Below are positions 1 to 5,300 of a DNA stretch of 5,784 nt, piece after piece (within the stretch, counting starts at the first letter, position 1; each line of letters starts with the position of its first letter). Made by a program: the position numbers and the translations under genes. Origin of the DNA: an uncultured Eubacteriales bacterium (GTDB taxonomy: Bacteria > Bacillota_A > Clostridia > Lachnospirales > Lachnospiraceae); assembly GCA_902803345.1 (NCBI GenBank), contig CADCPV010000452.1, forward strand, positions 1-5,784, written 5' to 3'. The notes beneath the pieces are model-generated. The model did not search any database and was not told the origin of the DNA. It worked only from the letters and a program-made list of their open reading frames with translations.

Positions 1-81
1 AAACTCTATATCGAGGAAGGATCTCAGTATTATCACGGAAATCTTTATGTCCCGGATGATCTGGAAACTCTGGAGCTGTAA
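1..81 (+). CDS. C-terminal end of an unidentified protein (partial, possibly truncated)
   Basis: The frame is open from the first base of the window to a TAA at 79-81 and gives the last 26 residues, ending in NLYVPDDLETLEL. Composition and codon choice are like the genes downstream, so a real gene tail is plausible, but the piece is too short to name a family. Its stop codon lies exactly where an IS3-like sequence on the opposite strand seems to begin, so this may not be the native C-terminus: the gene could be truncated and use a stop supplied by the IS remnant. The strong terminator at 246-299 would be a fitting end for its transcript. The opposite strand is also open through this stretch, which lowers confidence in the strand. 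Confidence 0.45.
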   Translation, partial: KLYIEEGSQYYHGNLYVPDDLETLEL

Positions 82-119
82 ATCCGGACGGCCTTCAATC
101 GTTCTTCGTAGGAATACAT
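78..119 (-). pseudogene. IS3-type transposase OrfA, N-terminal remnant
   Basis: Read on the minus strand, an ATG at 119-117 opens a frame beginning MYSYEERLKAVRIY, which closely resembles the usual start of IS3-family OrfA helix-turn-helix proteins in Clostridia. These typically continue into a helical DNA-binding segment. A purine-rich AGGAG-AAGG stretch lies upstream of the ATG at a workable distance. After the tyrosine at 80-78 the resemblance stops; the frame runs through unrelated residues and ends at a TAA at 47-45, giving only 24 codons against about 100 for a full OrfA. It is therefore a dead 5' fragment. The family call rests on remembered family sequences and a 14-residue match, so it is moderate only. 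Confidence 0.5.
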
Positions 120-232
120 GTGCGTAACCTTCTCCTGTTAATGACCTCATCTGGTCCAGAATTTCGTCCGCATCTCCACGGCGAAATGTGGTGTATTTTC
201 TGTTCAGGCATACGAAAAAATCAGGTCTGACA
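78..232 (-). mobile_element. Truncated IS3-like element, transposase-proximal end
   Basis: This covers the transposase start, its ribosome binding site and the leader up to a possible terminal sequence. On the minus strand, TGTCAGACCTGATTTTTTCG begins at 232 and has the TGT start common among IS3 terminal repeats. The element would extend toward lower coordinates but is cut off near 78-84. No partner inverted repeat or target duplication is visible, so the outer boundary at 232 is an inference. Confidence 0.35.
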
Positions 233-245
233 AGACTGTAAAACG

Positions 246-299
246 GAAGTTTCTGTCATCGGAGCAGTTTGTTCTCCGCATGATGGGAACTTCTTTTTT
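246..299 (+). terminator. Strong intrinsic terminator
   Basis: GAAGTTTCTGTCATCGGAG (246-264) pairs with 274-293 (CTCCG, a bulged C at 279, then ATGATGGGAACTTC). This gives 19 base pairs including four G-U pairs, a 9-base loop (265-273) and a run of six T at 294-299. Four A at 240-243 precede the stem, so some activity on the opposite strand is possible. It lies downstream of the left-edge gene and upstream of the transketolase promoter region, insulating the two. Confidence 0.8.
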
Positions 300-370
300 A
301 TGAATTATGGCCTGATGCGGAGGGTAGTGAACAGTGATACCGGCAGGTTATTTAAATATAGAAAATTAGA

Positions 371-390
371 ATATATTTAATGAAATATAT
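371..390. promoter_or_regulatory. Perfect 8-bp AT-rich dyad, possible operator
   Basis: ATATATTT (371-378) and AAATATAT (383-390) are exact inverted repeats separated by AATG. The dyad lies just upstream of the best promoter candidate for the transketolase operon. That position suits a regulator binding site or an UP-like element, but an AT-only dyad in AT-rich DNA can arise by chance. Confidence 0.3.
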
Positions 391-394
391 CAGT

Positions 395-423
395 TTTACT
401 TTATATTTATCTGATGCTAAGAT
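395..423 (+). promoter_or_regulatory. Candidate sigma-A type promoter for the transketolase operon
   Basis: TTTACT (395-400) and TAAGAT (418-423) each match 4 of 6 consensus bases of the -35 and -10 boxes and are separated by 17 bases. Transcription would start near 430 and leave a leader of about 77 bases before the ATG at 507. Other AT-rich -10-like strings exist nearby (for example TATATT at 402-407), so the exact promoter is uncertain. Confidence 0.3.
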
Positions 424-436
424 CAAATCAGAAGCC

Positions 437-460
437 GGCAGCCGGAACATACAGGCTGCC
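437..460 (+). promoter_or_regulatory. Leader hairpin upstream of the transketolase operon
   Basis: GGCAGCC (437-443) pairs perfectly with GGCTGCC (454-460) around a 10-base loop. No T-run follows, so it is not a terminator. If transcription starts near 430 it would sit at the 5' end of the mRNA, where it could stabilise the transcript or act in leader control. No known riboswitch class is recognised. Confidence 0.35.
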
Positions 461-495
461 TGTTGAGATAATCGTTATGATATGTTCGTTATGGG

Positions 496-501
496 AGGAG
501 G
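496..501 (+). promoter_or_regulatory. Ribosome binding site that sets the transketolase N-subunit start
   Basis: A perfect AGGAGG lies 5 bases before the ATG at 507. The alternative in-frame ATG at 414 has no such site and would add 31 residues with no family resemblance, so 507 is preferred. Confidence 0.85.
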
Positions 502-506
502 ACACA

Positions 507-1322
507 ATGACCCTGAATGAATTGCTGACGATGTGCAGAACAGTACGGATGGATATACTGACCATGGTCCACGAAGCCGGATCCGGACATCCGGGCGGCT
601 CTCTTTCTGCGGCAGAGATCATGACAGCTCTGTATTTTGGAGATGTGATGCATGTAGACCCCGAAAATCCCGACTGGGAGGACCGGGACAGATTTATCCT
701 TTCAAAAGGTCATGTCGCGCCGGTTCTTTACAGCGTTCTTGCAAGAAAGGGGTTTTTCCCGACAGAAGAACTGAAGACGCTCAGACAATTCGGCAGTATT
801 CTGCAGGGTCACCCGCATAAGATGAGCACTCCGGGTCTTGACTGCTCCTCCGGATCCCTCGGCCAGGGGCTCTCTGTGGCAAACGGAATCGCGATCGGCC
901 TGAAGAAGCAGAATAAAGACAGCAGGGTTTACTGCCTCCTGGGAGACGGCGAGCTTCAGGAAGGACAGATCTGGGAAGCCGTTATGACCGCAGCCCAGCA
1001 TAAGCTGGACAATGTCTGCGCGATTGTGGATTACAACCATGTTCAGCTGGACGGCACTACCGAAGATATTAAAGATCTGGGAGATCTGGTTGAAAAATGG
1101 CATGCCTTTGGATGGAACGTGATCGAAGTTGACGGTCATAACCTGGAAGCTGTGCTGAAAGCATTTGCCATGGCAGCTGCATTTAAAGGAAAGCCTACTG
1201 TTCTGATCGCGAATACGGTTAAGGGCAAGGGCGTATCGTTTATGGAAAATGACTGCAACTGGCACGGTACCGCCCCCAATGCGGATCAGCTGGCACAGGC
1301 TCTGGAAGAAGTAAACAGATAA
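507..1322 (+). CDS. Transketolase, N-terminal (thiamine diphosphate-binding) subunit
   Basis: This 271-residue protein is the first half of a split transketolase, which transfers two-carbon ketol units between sugar phosphates in the cytoplasm using thiamine diphosphate and a divalent metal. Visible family signatures are GSGHPGGSLS with His28, SKGHVAP with His69, and the cofactor/metal motif GDGELQEGQIWEA (146-158) closing at Asn177 in DYNHVQLDG, the usual GDG...N spacing of about 30 residues. Its length equals the PP-binding half of a full-length enzyme of about 660 residues and fits known split forms in Firmicutes. The start at 507 follows from the ribosome binding site and from family-like sequence beginning there. 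The C-subunit gene follows after 14 bases. No key residue appears missing. Its in vivo substrate (pentose phosphate pathway or a dedicated sugar route such as apulose phosphate) cannot be told from sequence alone. Confidence 0.95.
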   Translation: MTLNELLTMCRTVRMDILTMVHEAGSGHPGGSLSAAEIMTALYFGDVMHVDPENPDWEDRDRFILSKGHVAPVLYSVLARKGFFPTEELKTLRQFGSILQGHPHKMSTPGLDCSSGSLGQGLSVANGIAIGLKKQNKDSRVYCLLGDGELQEGQIWEAVMTAAQHKLDNVCAIVDYNHVQLDGTTEDIKDLGDLVEKWHAFGWNVIEVDGHNLEAVLKAFAMAAAFKGKPTVLIANTVKGKGVSFMENDCNWHGTAPNADQLAQALEEVNR

Positions 1323-1336
1323 GGAGGACTTGGAAA

Positions 1337-2275
1337 ATGGAAAAGATCCCAATGAGAGACGGATATGGAAAGGCCCTGCTTGAACTGTGTGCTGAAGAGG
1401 ACAGCAAAGTGATGGTCCTGGACGCGGATGTGGCAAAATCTACGAGGACTGTATGGATCAGAGAGAAATATCCGGATAAGTTCCTGGATATGGGGATCTC
1501 GGAGCAGGATATGGTAGGAACGGCAGCTGGGCTGGCCTTGTCCGGTATGGTTCCGTTCTGCTCGACTTATTGTGTATTTCTGGCAGGCAGAGCCTGGGAT
1601 CAGATCAGGACCACGGTATGCTATAATAATCTGAATGTCAAGTTCGGCGGCGCTCATGCAGGGATCTCCGTAGGTCCTGACGGCGCTACACATCAGGCTC
1701 TCGAAGACACCGCCATTACCCGGGTGCTTCCGAATATGACTGTAGTGGTACCCTGTGATGCGGAAGAGACGAGAAAAGCGACACTTGCGGTTGCAAAGGT
1801 AAACGGACCATGCTTCCTTCGTTTTGGTCGTGAGGCGGTTCCGGTCGTGACAGATGAATCCACACCTTTTGAACTGGGGAAGGCAAGGATTGTAAAGGAC
1901 GGAACAGATGTTACGGTCTTTGCTAATGGCGCTATGGTTTACGAGGCATGCAATGCGGCAGAAAAACTGGCAGAGCAGGGAATCTCCGTCAGGATCTATG
2001 ATCTGCATACAGTTAAGCCGCTTGATGTGGAGACTGTGGTAAGAGCCGCAAAAGAAACCGGCGCGGTGGTGACGGCAGAAGAGCATCAGATTTACGGAGG
2101 TATGGGAAGCGCTGTAGCAGAATGTCTGGCATTGAACTGTCCGGTTCCGATGGAGATGGTGGCGGTCAATGACAGTTTCGGGCAGTCCGGACAGCCGCAG
2201 GAGCTTATGGATCATTATGGTTTGAACGCCGCGGGAATTGAAGAAAAAATCCTGAAAGCAATAAGCAGAAAGTAA
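1337..2275 (+). CDS. Transketolase, C-terminal (pyrimidine-binding) subunit
   Basis: This 312-residue protein is the second half of the split transketolase. The pyrimidine-binding domain is seen in residues 1-170 or so: DADVAKST (29-36), MGISEQDMVGTAAGLALSG with the conserved activating Glu56, then HAGISVGPDGATHQALED with His107 and His119, and VVPCDAEETRKA. A C-terminal transketolase domain follows (about 185-305), including VYDLHTVKPLD-type and AEEHQIYGGMGSAVAE stretches. Glu56 normally protonates the cofactor's aminopyrimidine of the partner subunit, so the two products must assemble. The ribosome binding site AAGGAGG (1321-1327) overlaps the stop codon of the N subunit, indicating translational coupling. 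1-deoxyxylulose-5-phosphate synthase and pyruvate dehydrogenase E1 beta share this fold, but the size and pairing favour transketolase. Confidence 0.94.
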   Translation: MEKIPMRDGYGKALLELCAEEDSKVMVLDADVAKSTRTVWIREKYPDKFLDMGISEQDMVGTAAGLALSGMVPFCSTYCVFLAGRAWDQIRTTVCYNNLNVKFGGAHAGISVGPDGATHQALEDTAITRVLPNMTVVVPCDAEETRKATLAVAKVNGPCFLRFGREAVPVVTDESTPFELGKARIVKDGTDVTVFANGAMVYEACNAAEKLAEQGISVRIYDLHTVKPLDVETVVRAAKETGAVVTAEEHQIYGGMGSAVAECLALNCPVPMEMVAVNDSFGQSGQPQELMDHYGLNAAGIEEKILKAISRK

Positions 2276-2295
2276 GTTTATCTGACAGATGGGCA

Positions 2296-2323
2296 CAGCC
2301 GGGAAGGATACCGCTTCCGGCTG
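2296..2323 (+). promoter_or_regulatory. Stem-loop downstream of the transketolase operon
   Basis: CAGCCGG-AAG (2296-2306, with one bulged G at 2303) pairs with CTTCCGGCTG (2314-2323) around the loop GATACCG. The 10-bp GC-rich stem lacks a T-run, so it is not a terminator itself. It lies 10 bases before the terminator stem and may protect the 3' end of the operon mRNA or help terminator folding. Confidence 0.5.
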
Positions 2324-2333
2324 ACGCGGGAGT

Positions 2334-2364
2334 AAAGACCAGGTGCGGGGTACCTGGTCTTTTT
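2334..2364 (+). terminator. Intrinsic terminator of the transketolase operon
   Basis: AAAGACCAGGT (2334-2344) and ACCTGGTCTTT (2352-2362) are perfect complements, giving an 11-bp stem with loop GCGGGGT and T residues through 2364. It ends only 20 bases before the next start codon, so it could also act as an attenuator for that gene if its promoter lies upstream. Confidence 0.85.
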
Positions 2365-2384
2365 CCGATACCTGGGAGGAAAAG

Positions 2385-5300
2385 ATGACGGATCATAATA
2401 AACTGATCAGGAGAATAACAGAGGAATACAGAATTCCGCAGACCGGAACAGACCTGAAAAAAGTGCTGGAGATCTGTCTGCCGGCGATGAACAGCCTGTG
2501 CGCGGATCCGCCTGAAGACTGGCTGAAATACAGTTTTTCCTTTCTGCAATCCCTCTTTTTTCCGGGAAATTTTAAAGTGGAGAAGGTTACTGAGCGCCGG
2601 AAAGCTGTCGAGTTTTATCTGAAGGTACTGAACAGGCTTTTTGAACGTGAACAGGCTGAGATTCCTTTTGACGCGAGGAGAGATTTCCGCCTTATGCAGC
2701 CGGAGGAAGAAGCATACTGCGGGATCCGGGAGGAATACAGCCGCTTTGAAAAAAGCTTTCATGAAGGTTTTGTGTATGCTTTTCTCCGCCTGTCCCGGGT
2801 GTGCACTCCGTACAATACGCTGGGACATGTGGCAGGCGTGCATCATGTCGCGATGCATATGGTAAGGCAGCTCCTCCATTCCGAAGTGAGTGTGGATCCG
2901 GGCCTGATGTCGGCAGCTGCCATGGTCCATGATATGGGAAAGTTCGGCTGCCGTCCCACGGAAGCAAGGAGAGTGCCGTACCTGCATTATTACTATACTT
3001 ATCAGTTCTGCCGCCTGTACAATATTCCGGTGATCGGCAGCATCGCCTCGAATCATTCTGTGTGGGATCTGGAACTGGACAATCTCTCCTGTGAGAGCCT
3101 GCTGCTGATTTACGCTGATTTCCGGGTCAAGAGTGTCTTTGGCCCGGATCACAGCGAGCAGATCCATTTCTGGACCCTCAAAGAATCCTTTGATGTGATC
3201 CTGTCAAAACTCGACAATGTGGACGATGTCAAAAAGCAGCGCTACATGAGAGTGTACGCAAAACTGAAGGATTTTGAGGATTATCTGATTTCTCTGGGCT
3301 GCAGCACAGGGCTCGATACCGAAGACGGAACGCCGGTTTTCAGTGCCGCAGATGAAGCAGGTGCCCGCTTTCATGAGGACGGAAGCTTCGTCGGACAGAA
3401 ATATCCGGTTCTGATGAACGAACAGGAATTAACGGACTGCTTCAAACACCTGGCGATCCGATTCAACCTGTCCGTTATGCATGATTCGAACGACGAGGAA
3501 CGGTTCAGGACTCTGCTGGAACGTATCCGCAGCGAAAAGGACTGGAGGCATGTACGGGCTTTCCTGACAGCAGCAGGAGAATACTCGGTTTATTTTCCGC
3601 AGGAACAGAAAAAACGTCTGCTGAGGTTCCTGGGCGGTATGATGTCACATCAGGAAGGAGATATCCGCAGACAGGCGGCTTCGCTCGCAGGCAGAATTAT
3701 CGCGGATTATGAGATCCGCTTTACCAAGGAGATCCCGTCGGGATATGAATGCCCGAACCTGGGGGATTCCATGATTCATGCATGGGAAAGCTTTCTGGAC
3801 CGGATTCTTTCGCCGGAGCCCTATATGCAGGATCGTCAGATCCGCTGGACAGGTTATGCACTGAAAACAGTCATCGACACACTGCTGAAAGCGCTGCCGG
3901 ACCAGCAGAAAAGCAGACTGATCCATGTATATGCCGAAAGGTGCCGCAGCCTGGCTTATTCTGACCTGATTGTTTTCATCCTGATCGATTGCGTTTCCCA
4001 GATTCCATACCGCTGCTGTGAGGAAGAAGACATCCGGATCCTGAGTGGTTTTGCTTCCCTGCTGGCACGGAAAAAGACCGGCGAGATCCGGGTAGCAGCC
4101 ATGTGGTTCCTGCTGGGATGGCTCCGACAGGGGTTCCGGCCGGAAGAATCCTATGCCTGTATTACCGGAATGGACAAAGAGACCATTGCCGGGGAAAACT
4201 ACTGCCTGCGCTATCTGGATGCCAGGATCAATGAATTTTTCGGCATCCCAAGCGTGAAAGGGATCGGCGTTTATGATCTGTCCAGCCTGTATCTGGAAAA
4301 CCAGAGGGCGGGAATCCCCTGGATCTACAAGTATCTGAATCTTGAGATCCTGCATAAGCTTTATGAAGAGCGGAGCGATGAAAATGAAGTTTACCAGTAT
4401 GCATCACATCTGCTTCATCTGCTGCAGTTCGGGGGCAGGATCGTCAACAGGCTTCAGGCGGGGGAGCATCTTCTGGATGTGATGAAGCATCTGAAGGCGC
4501 CCCAGCGGTACGAGATCCTTCTGGAGCTAGCAAGAGCGCTTGAGATTAACGAGTATTCGGTTGCAAAATATATACCGTCTTTTCTCGGGAAGCTTCTGTT
4601 CTGTCTTTCGGGTATGGAACAGCATGATTTTCTGGAGCATCTGAAAACGCTGATTACGGGGAGCAGCAAAAAGGCCGCCGTTGTCGCGCTTGAGACAGTG
4701 GGCGTATATCTGGAGCAGTTTCCTGAAAATCCCGCTTCAGCTGATGAAGGCCTGCAGAAAGAAGCGCTGGGTCTTCTGTGTATCGGCCTGTCCCATTACG
4801 AGGTGGAAATCTCGCGGGAAAGCCTTTACATTACAGGCCAGAGACTATTCGGCGGAAAGGCATTTTCTCTTGCACGCAAGGAATTATATTTCTCTTTTAT
4901 GGCCAGAAAGATTCTGTCACTGACCGGATTTGAAGGGGGAAGCCTGACACGATATTTTACCGCTGCTGCACTGCATTACATTTATACTTTTATTTCAGAC
5001 TATGAGCAGGCCTGTCATGGACTGCCTCTGCATGAGCAGGACCTTCCGTACGCTTTCTTCCCCGGAACCTTTGATCCTTTCTCGCTTGGACATACAAGGA
5101 TCGTGCAGGAAATCCGGGATATGGGGTTTAGGGTATATCTGGCTGCCGATGAGTTTTCCTGGTCCAAGCGGGCTCAGCCTTTTGAAATTCGCCGGAAGAT
5201 TATCGAAATGTCTACGGCCCAGATACAGGATGTATATCTGTTTCCGGAGGAAATACCTGTAAATATCGCCTTTCCGGAGGATATCCGCAGGCTGGTCGCC

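Larger units (their letters stand above)
82..506. other. Intergenic region between the left-edge gene and the transketolase operon
   Basis: This 425-base gap has three zones. The first, about 82-232, looks like an IS3-type remnant on the minus strand. The second, 246-299, is an intrinsic terminator. The third, 300-506, carries regulatory sequence for the transketolase operon: an AT-rich block (about 348-410) with a 10-bp palindrome TATTTAAATA (349-358), an 8-bp dyad (371-390), a possible promoter and a leader hairpin. A 26-codon frame from an ATG at 300 to a TAA at 378-380 has no ribosome binding site and is not called as a gene. Confidence 0.6.

Noticed and set aside
300..380. 26-codon plus-strand frame from ATG at 300
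   Set aside because: It starts right at the end of the terminator T-run with no ribosome binding site, and it ends in the AT-rich promoter block. At most it is a decayed gene fragment.
414..506. Upstream in-frame ATG at 414 as the start of the transketolase N subunit
   Set aside because: There is no ribosome binding site, the added 31 residues do not look like the family, and the candidate promoter and leader hairpin overlap this stretch. The ATG at 507 has a perfect AGGAGG.
1286..2296. 336-codon minus-strand frame opposite the transketolase C subunit
   Set aside because: It is antisense to a clear family member. Its translation is rich in Cys, His, Arg and Ser, typical of a shadow frame, and shows no motifs.
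2205..3167. 320-codon minus-strand frame opposite the terminator and the HD domain
   Set aside because: It runs through an intergenic terminator and opposes a frame with complete HD motifs. No family resemblance or ribosome binding site was seen.
3645..4355. 236-codon minus-strand frame inside the giant gene
   Set aside because: It is the shadow of a continuous plus-strand frame that holds conserved domains on both sides.
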